Positions 48,360-57,781 of a stretch of DNA of 64,000 nucleotides are shown piece by piece (position 1 is the stretch's first letter; each line of letters begins with the position of its first letter). The position numbers and the translations under genes are program-made. Below the pieces are notes generated by a model. The model ran no database searches, had not been told where the DNA came from, and saw only the letters and a program-made list of their open reading frames with translations. This stretch comes from Leptospira soteropolitanensis (GTDB taxonomy: Bacteria; Spirochaetota; Leptospiria; Leptospirales; Leptospiraceae): contig NZ_JAMQPN010000001.1 in the NCBI RefSeq assembly GCF_026151655.1, forward strand, positions 496,001 through 560,000, given 5' to 3'.

Positions 48360-49233
48360 TTTTAAAGTAATTCACAAAACTAAATATAGTTATGAAGATA
48401 CTGTTGCCTATTGCCATAATATGGCTCATATGTATCCTTTGACATCATCGCATCAAGATTGTTTTAGAACACACGTCACCGTAAATCCTAAACCCGTGGT
48501 ATCTTCCTTTCGAAGAGATTATTTTGGGAACCAAGTTTTTTTATTTTCAGTAGAGGATCCTCATCGTTCTTTAGAAGTAATAGTTGAATCGACAGTAAGA
48601 ACCCACCAGTCACTTGGAATTGATTTATCTAAATCGACTCCTTGGGAAAATATATACTCATTGATTCATGAATCAACATTAGATGCTGATCTTTTGTCAA
48701 TTGAATATATTCAACCTTCAGCGTTTATTGCAGCTAAAGAAAGTTATTCAGAGTTTGCTCGTATGTTTTTTACTGATGGAAAACCTGTTTTTGTCGCTGC
48801 TTTAGAGATGACTACGTATATCTATCAGACATTTCAATATGACCCAAAAGCAACTAGTATTAATACTCCTATTTATCAAGTCCTTAATGAGAGAAAAGGT
48901 GTATGCCAAGATTTTTCTCATTTAATGATAGCAGCATTACGTTCTCTACGAATTCCAACTCGTTACGTAAGTGGATATTTAGAAACGTTACCTCCACCTG
49001 GTATGCAAAAGTTACAAGGAAGTGATGCAACACATGCATGGGTTTCTGTTTATTGCCCTATTTTTGGATGGTTGGATTTTGATCCAACAAATGGAAAAAT
49101 CATAACTGAGGAATATATTATCACAGCGGTTGGTCGAGATTATGCTGATGTTTCCCCCTTAAAAGGAATTTTATTTGGAGGCGGAAAACATAAGTTGAAA
49201 GTGGAAGTAGATGTGATTCGCGAACCAATATGA
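48352..49233 (+). CDS. Transglutaminase-like protease, second copy
   Basis: About 293 residues from ATG 48352, whose GGAG Shine-Dalgarno sits six bases upstream (ATG 48346 would be too close). The catalytic triad is Cys185 (GVCQDF), His228 (THAWVS) and Asp244 (FDPTNG). Such proteins are predicted to be cysteine peptidases. Last gene of the five-gene block. Confidence 0.9.
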   Translation: MADFKVIHKTKYSYEDTVAYCHNMAHMYPLTSSHQDCFRTHVTVNPKPVVSSFRRDYFGNQVFLFSVEDPHRSLEVIVESTVRTHQSLGIDLSKSTPWENIYSLIHESTLDADLLSIEYIQPSAFIAAKESYSEFARMFFTDGKPVFVAALEMTTYIYQTFQYDPKATSINTPIYQVLNERKGVCQDFSHLMIAALRSLRIPTRYVSGYLETLPPPGMQKLQGSDATHAWVSVYCPIFGWLDFDPTNGKIITEEYIITAVGRDYADVSPLKGILFGGGKHKLKVEVDVIREPI

Positions 49234-49319
49234 ATCATTGTGATTTTAAGTGATTTATCCAATTAGGATTAGAATTTAAATCTTCATAAGTTTCACTAGC
49301 CAGAAAAACCAGCTGTGAT

Positions 49320-49351
49320 ATTCTATCATAAGGTAAACTTTATGATAGAAT
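49320..49351 (+). promoter_or_regulatory. Inverted repeat covering the czcA-like start codon
   Basis: ATTCTATCAT (49320-49329) and ATGATAGAAT (49342-49351) are a perfect 10-bp inverted repeat with a 12-base loop that contains the Shine-Dalgarno AAGG; the right arm includes the ATG start. In mRNA it would form a hairpin that could hide the start codon; in DNA it could be an operator. Confidence 0.6.
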
Positions 49352-52300
49352 CCATTGTAGCATTTTCAATCAAAAATAAATTTAAGGTTATGGGTGTAAC
49401 TTTGATTTTTTGTTTGGTCGGAATCATCAATGCCTTTCATTTACCTATTGACGCTGTACCTGATGTTACAAATGTTCAGGTTACGGCCGTTACATCTTCG
49501 CCAGCCTTGACACCCTTTGAGGTGGAGCAGTTTATTACCTATCCCATTGAATTAAAATTAAATGGAATTCCTGGTGCAACGGAAATTAGATCCATCTCTC
49601 GTGCAGGCGTAAGTTCTGTCTCTGTAATCTTTGAAGATGGAACAGATATTTGGTTTGCAAGACAAATCGTGAACGAACGATTGAAGTTAGTAGATGCGGA
49701 AATCCCTCCTGAATATGGAAAACCTGAATTAGCTCCTGTAGCTACTGCTTTGGGTGATATTTATGAATTTATTTTAACATCAGAAAAGCATGATGAAACA
49801 GAGTTACGCAGTTATATTGATTGGGATCTTTCTAAAAAAATAAAAAGTGTCCCTGGAGTCATCGAAGTAAATACTCTAGGTGGTTCTCTTAAACAATACC
49901 AGATATTAATCGATCCTAAAAGATTACAGGTACATAATTTAACTATATCTGAAATATTAGATAATCTAAAAACTGCAAACTTTAACACAGGTGGAGGATA
50001 TGTTCAAAAAGACTATGAACAACTTGTGATTAGAGGCGAAGGTCAGTTCGAAGGAATTGACGAAATCAAAAGAGTCGCAGTAAGAACTGCAAACGATGGA
50101 ATTCCACTTTTGCTTGGTCAAATAGCAACGGTAAAAGAGGGTCCAGCATTACGTTTTGGAATTGCAACAAAGAATGGAAAAGAAGTGGTTGCAGCAACAG
50201 TCATTATGCTCCTCGGTCAAAACTCTCGTAAAGTTGTTGGAGATGTTAAACAAAGAATAGAAGAGATTCGCTCAACACTTCCTGAAGGAATGAAAATCGA
50301 AGCATTTTATGACAGGTCTGAGTTTATCAATCGTGCTTTAAAAACAGTTTTTATTAATTTAACAGAAGGTGCCGTTTTAGTTTTTTTTGCTTTAATATTA
50401 ACTCTTGGAACTGCTAAAGGAGGTATACTTGTTGCTTTAGCAATTCCAGTTTCTATGCTAATAGCTGTTATATTTATGAAATATATTGGTGTTGTTGGAA
50501 ATTTAATGTCATTAGGAGCTTTGGATTTTGGATTGTTAGTGGATGGTTCCATCGTAATGTTAGAATCTGTTTTGGCAGGTTTTTATATAGGTAGAAAAAG
50601 ATTTAACCGGCCGATGAATGAAGATGAAATAAAAAAAATTACCGATGAAATCATTCTAGAAAGAAGTCAAAAAGTAGCTAAAGCCGCAGCATTTTCAGTC
50701 GCTATTATTATGTTAGTTTATTTACCCTTGATGGTTCTTGAAGGGGTAGAAGGACGAATGTTTCGTCCAATGGCAATCACCGTTGCTTTAGCTCTTGCTA
50801 GTGCACTTGTATTTTCTATTACAGTATTTCCTGCAAGTCTTGCTATTTTTTATAAAAGACCTTTTATTCATAAGGCCCATGCTTGGGAGAAAATTGAAAA
50901 ACAATATGTTCTACTTCTGAGCTGGGGGAGCCAAAGAAAACAAAAGATTTTATTATTCTCTTTGGTTTTAGTCATCGGGTCATTTTTTTTGGGAACTTTT
51001 CTTGGTTCGGAATTCTTACCAAGAATTGATGAAGGAGAAATTGAAATTGATGCGAAGCGTCTGCCATCTACTGCAATTGATTATTCCAAAGATTTAAACA
51101 AAGAAATTGAAAGAGTTTTAAAACCATTTCCTGAAATATCAAGTGTGGTATCTCGTGTTGGTCGGGGAGAGTCTGCAGCAGAGCCTTTGGGTACTGAAGA
51201 AACTTCTGTAATGGTAAAACTTTCACCAAAAAAAAATTGGGTCAATGCAAGTTCGCGAGAAGCGTTAATGAATGTTTTGAAAGACAAATTAATATCTTCG
51301 ATCCCATCCACATATTTTAGCATGTCACAACCCATTGAAAATCGGGTGAATGCACTGCTTACTGGTTCGAAAGCAGATGTGGTTCTAAAAATTTATGGTG
51401 GTGACCTGCAAATATTAAAAACGCAAGCAGATAAGATGGCCACTATTCTGACAAAAATAGAAGGAACAGGAGATATACGGGTACAACGGTTATTAGGCCT
51501 TCCAATGTTACAGATAAATACTAACTATGATCACATGGCTCGTTATGGAGTTACCGCCTCTGAAATTTTGCGAACTGTTGAAATGATGAGAGTTGGTTCA
51601 ACTGCAGGTAAAATATTTGAAGGTGCTAGGCGATATGATTTGGTTTTGAGATTAGATTTACAGGCTAAAGACATCGATACAGTTCGAAATATCCCTATCA
51701 TGACTTCTCGAGGCACTACAGTTCCACTTGCGCAAGTAGCTGATATTGAAATTCTAGATTCTGCTTCAGCTATTTATCGAGAAGGGTTAAGAAGAAGAAT
51801 TTTTGTAGAAGTAAATATTCGAGGGCGCGATCTCGTTGGGTATATCAATGAGGCCAAAAAGAAAACAGAATCCATTCAAAATACATTGCCGGAAGGTTAT
51901 GAAATTGAATGGGGCGGTCAGTTTGATAATTTTCAACGAGCACGTGATCGGCTCGTGATAGTTGTTCCAGTAGCTCTAGCAATCATATTTTTTATGTTAA
52001 TCGTCGCTTTTGAAAGTGTGTATTATGCTTTGGGCGTGTTTTCTGTAGTACCTCTTGCAGCGGCAGGAGGTATATTAGGTTTATTAATCCGTGGACTTCC
52101 ATTTAGTATTCCAGCTGCAGTTGGTTTTATTGCAGTGAGTGGGATAGCCGTTTTGAACGGAGTGGTGTATGCTTCGACTTTAAAGGATGAGATTAAAACA
52201 GGAGCCAATGTTGAGAAAGCAGTTGTTACAGCAGGAATTCTATCATTACGTCCCGTTCTCACTACAGAGTTTATCGCAGCGATTGGTTTTTTGCCAATGG

Positions 52301-52557
52301 CCTTATCAACTATGGCAGGGGCAGAAGTGCAAAGACCTCTTGCTACAGTTGTCATCTTTGGTGTGTTAGTTGCCACTGCGCTCTCAAGATTAGTTTTACC
52401 TTTTGTTATGGAATCTCTGTTGAAATTGGATGAAAAAAGAAAATTGGTGAAAGAACAAAATCGAATCAGTCGAAGTTCTAAACTAATTCAAATCGATATT
52501 GGAGAAGATGATGAAGAATTAGAATTACATCCAAAAACTCCACGGAATAAAAAGTGA
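49342..52557 (+). CDS. RND heavy-metal efflux permease (CzcA/HME family), no partners adjacent
   Basis: About 1071 residues from ATG 49342 (a longer reading from 49315 has no better SD). HME-family signs are [15 protein letters not shown] N terminus (here [14 protein letters not shown]), and the TM4 motif [17 protein letters not shown] that separates metal pumps from drug pumps (which have VDD). It should export a divalent metal such as Zn, Co, Cd or Ni, or Cu/Ag. No adaptor or outer-membrane gene of the czcB or czcC type is beside it. Confidence 0.9.
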   Translation: MIESIVAFSIKNKFKVMGVTLIFCLVGIINAFHLPIDAVPDVTNVQVTAVTSSPALTPFEVEQFITYPIELKLNGIPGATEIRSISRAGVSSVSVIFEDGTDIWFARQIVNERLKLVDAEIPPEYGKPELAPVATALGDIYEFILTSEKHDETELRSYIDWDLSKKIKSVPGVIEVNTLGGSLKQYQILIDPKRLQVHNLTISEILDNLKTANFNTGGGYVQKDYEQLVIRGEGQFEGIDEIKRVAVRTANDGIPLLLGQIATVKEGPALRFGIATKNGKEVVAATVIMLLGQNSRKVVGDVKQRIEEIRSTLPEGMKIEAFYDRSEFINRALKTVFINLTEGAVLVFFALILTLGTAKGGILVALAIPVSMLIAVIFMKYIGVVGNLMSLGALDFGLLVDGSIVMLESVLAGFYIGRKRFNRPMNEDEIKKITDEIILERSQKVAKAAAFSVAIIMLVYLPLMVLEGVEGRMFRPMAITVALALASALVFSITVFPASLAIFYKRPFIHKAHAWEKIEKQYVLLLSWGSQRKQKILLFSLVLVIGSFFLGTFLGSEFLPRIDEGEIEIDAKRLPSTAIDYSKDLNKEIERVLKPFPEISSVVSRVGRGESAAEPLGTEETSVMVKLSPKKNWVNASSREALMNVLKDKLISSIPSTYFSMSQPIENRVNALLTGSKADVVLKIYGGDLQILKTQADKMATILTKIEGTGDIRVQRLLGLPMLQINTNYDHMARYGVTASEILRTVEMMRVGSTAGKIFEGARRYDLVLRLDLQAKDIDTVRNIPIMTSRGTTVPLAQVADIEILDSASAIYREGLRRRIFVEVNIRGRDLVGYINEAKKKTESIQNTLPEGYEIEWGGQFDNFQRARDRLVIVVPVALAIIFFMLIVAFESVYYALGVFSVVPLAAAGGILGLLIRGLPFSIPAAVGFIAVSGIAVLNGVVYASTLKDEIKTGANVEKAVVTAGILSLRPVLTTEFIAAIGFLPMALSTMAGAEVQRPLATVVIFGVLVATALSRLVLPFVMESLLKLDEKRKLVKEQNRISRSSKLIQIDIGEDDEELELHPKTPRNKK

Positions 52558-52726
52558 AACTAGTTTAGGGACTGGTTAGAAATATGAACTTTTGATTCAA
52601 AAAAAAGGGCTTTTCAAGAAATCGATTGTGATTTTGCCCCCATGTGGTAAGAGGAATGCATTGGGAGGCGGGTTCAGTTCCCCTCCCTCTATCGGGCGGG
52701 GATACTAATATTCGCAGTTTCCTACT
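52558..52726. other. Intergenic stretch with a strong GC-rich hairpin
   Basis: Contains GGGAG (52663-52667) and GGG (52670-52672) pairing with CCC (52680-52682) and CTCCC (52683-52687) around a 7-base loop TTCAGTT. It is a GC-rich island in AT-rich DNA between convergent genes. No T-run follows, so it is not a canonical terminator. It may be a repeated intergenic element. Confidence 0.4.
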
Positions 52727-53089
52727 TTACCCTATTTTTTCCTTCCATTCTTCTTCTTTAAATCCTACTAAATACCAACCATCGCCTACAACAAATGGCC
52801 GTTTCACCAAATTACCGTTGTTAGAAAGCTCTTTATAAATTTGATCTTCCGTGAATGTGGTTAATTTTTCTTTCCAATTTCCTTCACGATAATCTTTTCC
52901 TGATGTATTAAAAAGTTTTTTAATATCACCTAAGTATTGTTTTGCTTTCTTGAGTTCTATGACCGAAGGGGGATTGTCTCGGATAGGGACTTGTTGAAAA
53001 TCCACTTTTTTTGATTTTAAATATTTAAGGGCATTGCGGCAGGTACTACATCCGGAATATTCGTAAACTTTAGGGTTGGAGCGACTCAT
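52727..53089 (-). CDS. ArsC/Spx-like thioredoxin-fold protein
   Basis: 120 residues. The redox motif CSTC is near residue 14-17, followed by the ArsC-family pattern (KYLKSKKVDFQQVPIRDNPP, LFNTSGKDYRE, LVKRPFVV). These proteins include arsenate reductases and Spx regulators; the missing arsenate context makes the exact role open. It is convergent with the czcA-like gene and divergent from murB. Confidence 0.85.
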   Translation of the reverse strand: MSRSNPKVYEYSGCSTCRNALKYLKSKKVDFQQVPIRDNPPSVIELKKAKQYLGDIKKLFNTSGKDYREGNWKEKLTTFTEDQIYKELSNNGNLVKRPFVVGDGWYLVGFKEEEWKEKIG

Positions 53090-53139
53090 AAGACTGATTT
53101 TCTTACTTACGATTTTTGCGGAAACTTTTTATTGGGATT

Positions 53140-54225
53140 ATGTTTGTCCAAAATAATGTTCGCTTGGCACCGCACACAACTTTGCAATTGGGTGGCGAGG
53201 CGAAGTACTTCATTTCTATAAAGACAATCGAAGATCTTACGCAAAGCTTAGATTTTTGCAAAAAAGGAAATTTACCTTTTTGTATTTTAGGTGGTGGATC
53301 GAATACAATATTTCGGGATTCTGGATTCCCTGGGGTTATTATGAAAATGCAAATCCCTGGCATACGTTGTCTAGATTCAAACGATGATTATAGCATCTTT
53401 CAAGTTGGTGCTGGCGTAATTTGGGACGAATTTGTGGATTTTTCAGTAAAACAGGGATTAGCTGGAATTGAGTGCCTGTCTGGAATCCCTGGCTCTGTAG
53501 GTGCCTCCCCGATTCAAAATATTGGAGCTTACGGTCAAGAAGTCAAAGATTCAATTTTAGAAGTAGAGTGTATGAAATCTTCCGGTGAGATCATAACCAT
53601 CAGTAATAAAAATTGTCTATTTCGCTATCGAAATAGTGAGTTTAAATCCGGTATCTATAAAGACTTTATTGTAATATCGGTTACATTTCAATTTTCCAAA
53701 TCCGCACCACCCTGTTTACGTTATCCGGAACTGCTGTATGCATGGGAAAAAGCTAACCCACTTAATTTTAAAAATGAAAAATCTAATCAAGAATCAAGAA
53801 TCCAACAAATGGAAATGGTTAGAAATTTGGTAATCCAACTTAGAAAAAAAAAGTCAATGGTACTAGATAAAAATGATCCAAACACTCGTTCTGCGGGATC
53901 TTTTTTCACAAATCCTATCCTTTCGGATTCTGAAGCCGAACAATTCTTAGAAAATGCCAAAAAACAGGGTTTTGAAAATCCGCCAATATATTCGGAATCA
54001 CCAGGGTATAAAAAACTCTCGGCGGCTTGGCTAATCGAAAACTCCGGTATTCAAAAAGGTACCAAATATCCTGGCGGGGTCGGTATCTCAGATAAACATT
54101 GTTTAGGTCTAATCAATATAGAGGGTTCAACTTCAGCACTCCTGGAGATGGCAGAATCTGTTAGACAGCGCGTATTAGAAACATTTTTTGTTCGATTGGA
54201 AATGGAACCTGTCCTAATACCATAA
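53140..54225 (+). CDS. murB: UDP-N-acetylenolpyruvoylglucosamine reductase
   Basis: About 361 residues from ATG 53140 (a TTG at 53116 is in frame). The FAD site has TLQLGGEAKYF and LGGGSNTIFRD; GIPGSVGASPIQNIGAYGQEV, the YRNSEF segment, and catalytic Ser in SAGSFFTNP follow. It reduces UDP-GlcNAc-enolpyruvate to UDP-MurNAc in peptidoglycan synthesis. mltG, another wall gene, is next. Confidence 0.95.
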   Translation: MFVQNNVRLAPHTTLQLGGEAKYFISIKTIEDLTQSLDFCKKGNLPFCILGGGSNTIFRDSGFPGVIMKMQIPGIRCLDSNDDYSIFQVGAGVIWDEFVDFSVKQGLAGIECLSGIPGSVGASPIQNIGAYGQEVKDSILEVECMKSSGEIITISNKNCLFRYRNSEFKSGIYKDFIVISVTFQFSKSAPPCLRYPELLYAWEKANPLNFKNEKSNQESRIQQMEMVRNLVIQLRKKKSMVLDKNDPNTRSAGSFFTNPILSDSEAEQFLENAKKQGFENPPIYSESPGYKKLSAAWLIENSGIQKGTKYPGGVGISDKHCLGLINIEGSTSALLEMAESVRQRVLETFFVRLEMEPVLIP

Positions 54226-54270
54226 AAAAGATTTGGTAATTGTCGATATTACAAAGAGAATGGGGATGAA

Positions 54271-55293
54271 ATGAACTCGAAACTTAAAAAATACCTGGTT
54301 TTATCGGGATTAAGTATTTCCTTACTATTAGTTTTGGCCTTGATTGGTTTTTTCGTAGTTGATGAAATTAAAGGAGGAGCCGTCGGCGATGGTCAAAATA
54401 AATACGAACTGATTATTGATCCAGGTGAACCTTCATCGAGTGTGGTACGTGAGTTAGCTGCTGCAGGTATGATTAAGTCATCGGTATATTTCAATTACCT
54501 AATGAAATTCACGAGGGCCGGAAACAAAATTAAACAAGGTGTCTATGACATCAATGACGGTATGAGTTCTCGTAAAATTCTAGACGTTATCATTTCTGGA
54601 AAAGTAAAACTAATTACTTTCACCGTGCCAGAAGGATATAACAATCGTCAGATTGGAGATTTATTGGTTTCAAAGAAACTCGCTATTTCACGAGAAGAAT
54701 TTTTGAAAGTAGCACAAAGTCCTGCTTTGCTTACAAAATATAACATTCCTGCAAAAACTTTAGAAGGTTATTTATTTCCTGAAACCTATTCGGTTCCTTT
54801 GAATTATCCTTTGGAACGAATCACTGAAATGATGATCAAACGTTTCTATAAAAAAATAGAAACCATTCCCGAGGCAAAAGATATTAAACCTGCGGATCTT
54901 CATTTTAGAGTAGTCCTGGCTTCCATAGTGGAAAGAGAAGCTGTGAGAAAAGAAGAAAGACCTATGATGGCAGGTGTATTCTTAACTCGAATTGAAAAAA
55001 ATATTAATTTAGAATCTTGCGCTACAATTCAATATCTATTTGATAAACCTAAAAAAAGGCTATTTGAATCTGACCTTAAGATTGTATCGCCATACAATAC
55101 TTATATCAATGGTGGATGGCCACCGGGACCAATTTCAAATCCAGGCTTACCAGCGTTAGAAGCAGCTTTCAAACCAATGAAATCGGATAAGTTGTTTTTC
55201 CTTTTAAAACCTGATGGCTCTCACTATTTTTCTTCCACTTTCAAGGAACATTTAGAGGCAAAAAAGAAATTTATAGATGTTTTATATCAATAA
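54271..55293 (+). CDS. mltG: Endolytic murein transglycosylase MltG
   Basis: 340 residues. One N-terminal membrane anchor (LSISLLLVLALIGFFVV) and the YceG domain, with the catalytic Glu in ASIVEREA and the neighbouring YNTYINGGWPPGPISNPG block. It cleaves nascent glycan strands, ending their growth. GGGG precedes the start. Confidence 0.95.
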   Translation: MNSKLKKYLVLSGLSISLLLVLALIGFFVVDEIKGGAVGDGQNKYELIIDPGEPSSSVVRELAAAGMIKSSVYFNYLMKFTRAGNKIKQGVYDINDGMSSRKILDVIISGKVKLITFTVPEGYNNRQIGDLLVSKKLAISREEFLKVAQSPALLTKYNIPAKTLEGYLFPETYSVPLNYPLERITEMMIKRFYKKIETIPEAKDIKPADLHFRVVLASIVEREAVRKEERPMMAGVFLTRIEKNINLESCATIQYLFDKPKKRLFESDLKIVSPYNTYINGGWPPGPISNPGLPALEAAFKPMKSDKLFFLLKPDGSHYFSSTFKEHLEAKKKFIDVLYQ

Positions 55294-55340
55294 AGTATAA
55301 ATCTCATTTTAGTTTTGTTATGGATTTGGTTATCTAACTA

Positions 55341-55598
55341 ATGGATGAAAACATAGTTGAACTCAATATTGCAATAGGTGGGATTTCTAAGGAACTTTTG
55401 GATGTGCAAAAGGCCTTAGATGCCTACCGAGAAAAACAAAAACGTAAAGAAGCTATCGACGAAGAGGCCGTAACGTTTATCACAAAAGCAGAATTAGTTA
55501 TAGAAAAAGCTGAGAATGGAGAACTCCAACTAACTTCAGACCAAATTCGACGTATTAAAAGTAACTTAGTAAAAATTTTAAATCGAATCAAGAAATAA
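55341..55598 (+). CDS. Small coiled-coil protein, uncharacterised
   Basis: 85 residues, highly charged and helical (LDVQKALDAYREKQKRKEA), no membrane segment or motif. It follows mltG after 47 bases. No family is recognised. Confidence 0.55.
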   Translation: MDENIVELNIAIGGISKELLDVQKALDAYREKQKRKEAIDEEAVTFITKAELVIEKAENGELQLTSDQIRRIKSNLVKILNRIKK

Positions 55599-55601
55599 CG
55601 T

Positions 55602-55652
55602 CTTTAACCAAACCTTCATAGAACCTTCACCAGCTTGTCATTCCACTGTAAC
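55602..55652 (+). promoter_or_regulatory. PhoB-type box: five half-sites at 11-bp spacing
   Basis: Half-sites CTTTAAC (55602), CCTTCAT (55613), CCTTCAC (55624), TTGTCAT (55635) and CTGTAAC (55646) fall at exact 11-base intervals and match the Pho-box half-site CTGTCAY to differing degrees (best in the last two). A possible -10 (CATATT, about 55663) lies ten bases after the last site. This fits a PhoB-activated promoter for the lipoprotein gene at 55759. Confidence 0.7.
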
Positions 55653-55670
55653 AAATAAGATGCATATTTA

Positions 55671-55746
55671 CCTCTAGCTAGAGGGAGAAGTTTTGCGAAT
55701 CCCTTTCGGGAAGGCCCGCTAGCGAAACAAATTCGAGTTTTTCGAA
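55671..55746 (+). promoter_or_regulatory. Structured 5' leader with palindromes
   Basis: The leader contains the perfect palindrome CCTCTAGCTAGAGG (55671-55684) and a hairpin TTCGA (55732-55736) / TCGAA (55742-55746) just before the Shine-Dalgarno GAGGA. These could affect translation or transcript stability of the downstream lipoprotein. Confidence 0.5.
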
Positions 55747-55758
55747 AGAGGATTTCAA

Positions 55759-57030
55759 ATGAAAAAAATTATCAATAAAGGCCTGGTGTTGGCTCTCATT
55801 GCAATGATGGGTGTAATAGCAGTCAATTGTACGAAAGAAAAGAAAGATGACACACTTTTACTTGCTGCATTGTTATTTGCAAACCAAGGAATTGCTGGTT
55901 CTGACCTTTGTGACGGTGTTGGTGTTCCTGCTCCCACGCAAGTGCTTCAAGGAACTATTTCTACTGCGGTGACTGTTAGCGGTTCAGCCATCTTAAAAGG
56001 GACTGTGAACGTAACTAATGGCGGTTCCTTAACGGTTTTACCAAAATCCGTGATCTACGGTGAAAGAGGATCTTCTCTTTTCATTTTTGAGGGCGGAACT
56101 TTAAAAGCGGAAGGAACTGCTTCACAACCAATTTGTTTCACTTCGGCGTCCGTTGTTGGTCAAAGAGCACCCGGCGATTGGGGTGGGATTGTTGTTATAG
56201 GTAATAGTAACGTTATTGCCAACGGTGGTAATACTAAAACTGAAGGTACCACTAAGCAGACTTATCCTGGGACATTAAATGGTGTTGCAAAGTTAAAATA
56301 TGTAGTAGTTGAATTTGCTGGAAACGAAGTGGCACCGGGTGATGAGCTGAATGGAGTTTCAAGCTATGCGGTTACCCAAGATAGTAGTTACGATTATGTT
56401 CAAATTCACAGACCATTAGATGATGGATTTGAATACTGGGGTGGAAATATAAATGCAACTCATTTAATGGTAACTGGTGGACTGGATGATGACTTTGATG
56501 TGGACGAAGGATTCCAAGGATCACTCACTCACCTAATAGGAGCTAAATATCCAACTTCTTGTGGTGGAACATTTTCGTCTGACCCCAGAGGATTTGAGTT
56601 AGATGGTAACGCTGCTGCTGGAAATCCAGGAACTCCTTCTAATCCGACAATTTCAAAATTTACTTCCATAGGGCAAGAGATTGCTGGAAGTAAAGGTTTA
56701 ACAGTGAGAGACCGACATACAGGAAATTTTTCTAGTGGATTAGTTTACGGTTATCCAACTGCAAACTTTGAATGCACAACAGCCGGAGCCACAGGTTCTT
56801 GGACAAATATTAAAGGCCAAGCCGGAAAGGGTTCCTTGACCGTTTGTGGTGCAATGGTCGACAACGCAGAGTTAACTTCAGTTCCAGTTGTTTCCATTGG
56901 AAGTATAGCTAATTGCGGAACTGGTGATAAACCTGATTTCACAACTTCTTTCGGCGATGGTTCCCTCGGTGGTGGATCGGTTGCAGAAGGAAAATGGTGG
57001 GACGGTTGGACTGTTTACAGAAGTAAATAG
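55759..57030 (+). CDS. Beta-helix-like outer surface lipoprotein
   Basis: 423 residues. The signal peptide ends VIAVNC (lipobox). The mature part is Gly/Ser/Thr/Val-rich, with repeated short strands (TVSGSAILKGTVNVTNGGSL) and GDWGGIVVIGNS, a motif seen in right-handed beta-helix surface proteins. Several cysteines are present. It is preceded by a Pho box and followed by a terminator. It could bind a substrate for the TonB-dependent receptor 0.75 kb downstream. Confidence 0.75.
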   Translation: MKKIINKGLVLALIAMMGVIAVNCTKEKKDDTLLLAALLFANQGIAGSDLCDGVGVPAPTQVLQGTISTAVTVSGSAILKGTVNVTNGGSLTVLPKSVIYGERGSSLFIFEGGTLKAEGTASQPICFTSASVVGQRAPGDWGGIVVIGNSNVIANGGNTKTEGTTKQTYPGTLNGVAKLKYVVVEFAGNEVAPGDELNGVSSYAVTQDSSYDYVQIHRPLDDGFEYWGGNINATHLMVTGGLDDDFDVDEGFQGSLTHLIGAKYPTSCGGTFSSDPRGFELDGNAAAGNPGTPSNPTISKFTSIGQEIAGSKGLTVRDRHTGNFSSGLVYGYPTANFECTTAGATGSWTNIKGQAGKGSLTVCGAMVDNAELTSVPVVSIGSIANCGTGDKPDFTTSFGDGSLGGGSVAEGKWWDGWTVYRSK

Positions 57031-57057
57031 TAACCAAAGGACAATTATTTCACTTGA

Positions 57058-57086
57058 GACTCTGGTAGATTACCAGAGTCTTTTTA
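57058..57086 (+). terminator. Rho-independent terminator after the beta-helix lipoprotein
   Basis: GACTCTGGTA (57058-57067), loop GAT, TACCAGAGTC (57071-57080), then TTTTT. A perfect 10-bp stem. The next gene starts right after it. Confidence 0.92.
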
Positions 57087-57089
57087 TTT

Positions 57090-57674
57090 ATGAACCAATT
57101 ATCAATTATATTCATCATTACTAGTATTCTTTTCAATGTTCATTGTAAAAAGGAATCTGCGAAACATTCAGATTTTCCAAAATCAGAAACAAACCCTCGA
57201 TTAGTTGAAAGCAAAAAGACTATTGAATTTAGGAGAACCTTAAACACGGAACTTTCTGGATTTAAGACTTTGAATGAAGCAGTTATTAATATGCTAGATG
57301 AAGTTTGTATTCAGAAAAAAAATCATTCCAATCTCAAATCAATTTTGAGTCAAAAAGAAAAGGATTTTATCCTATATCCAAATATATATGGAAGTGGGAC
57401 ATCGTTAGATGTAACACCATTAGAGGATTATGACAAATTGATTCATTCCTTTGAAAATCTAGCGATTCAAAAACTTTCCAACTTGAAAATCAAAAAGTCT
57501 GACTTCAAAAGTTTAAAAATTTTTACGAAAAGTGTAAAACCATATGGTAAGGCAAATTTTCATAAAGTAGGTTTAATTACGTTAAAAACAGAGGGAGGTG
57601 AAATTGAAATTACGGAAATTAAAAGTGTAATTGAATTGAATGGGCGTTTTAAAGTGGCAATTATCTCTCCTTGA
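57090..57674 (+). CDS. Small lipoprotein, uncharacterised
   Basis: 194 residues. The leader ends LFNVHC (lipobox), and the mature part is lysine-rich without recognised domains. Its ATG at 57090 begins right behind the terminator's T-run, so expression depends on read-through or a promoter inside the previous gene. It sits between the beta-helix lipoprotein and the TonB receptor and may belong to the same uptake system. Confidence 0.65.
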   Translation: MNQLSIIFIITSILFNVHCKKESAKHSDFPKSETNPRLVESKKTIEFRRTLNTELSGFKTLNEAVINMLDEVCIQKKNHSNLKSILSQKEKDFILYPNIYGSGTSLDVTPLEDYDKLIHSFENLAIQKLSNLKIKKSDFKSLKIFTKSVKPYGKANFHKVGLITLKTEGGEIEITEIKSVIELNGRFKVAIISP

Positions 57675-57781
57675 ATTATTACAATTTCGTAACATAAAAT
57701 TAAACTTCATGTAATGGAATTGATTCCTCTTTAAATTTACCTACAGACCTCATAAATAATTCTCTCCTCAGAGATTCATTT

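Noticed and set aside
52640..52700. Possible tRNA T-arm (GGTTCAGTTCC)
   Set aside because: The arms do not form the right stem and no acceptor, D or anticodon arms are found.
52644..52838. Plus-strand 64-codon frame
   Set aside because: It covers a GC-rich hairpin and runs antisense into the ArsC-like gene.
57675..57781. Second Pho box before the TonB-dependent receptor
   Set aside because: TCGTAAC, ATTAAAC and ATGTAAT occur but with spacing of 12 and 10 bases rather than 11, so the match is too weak.
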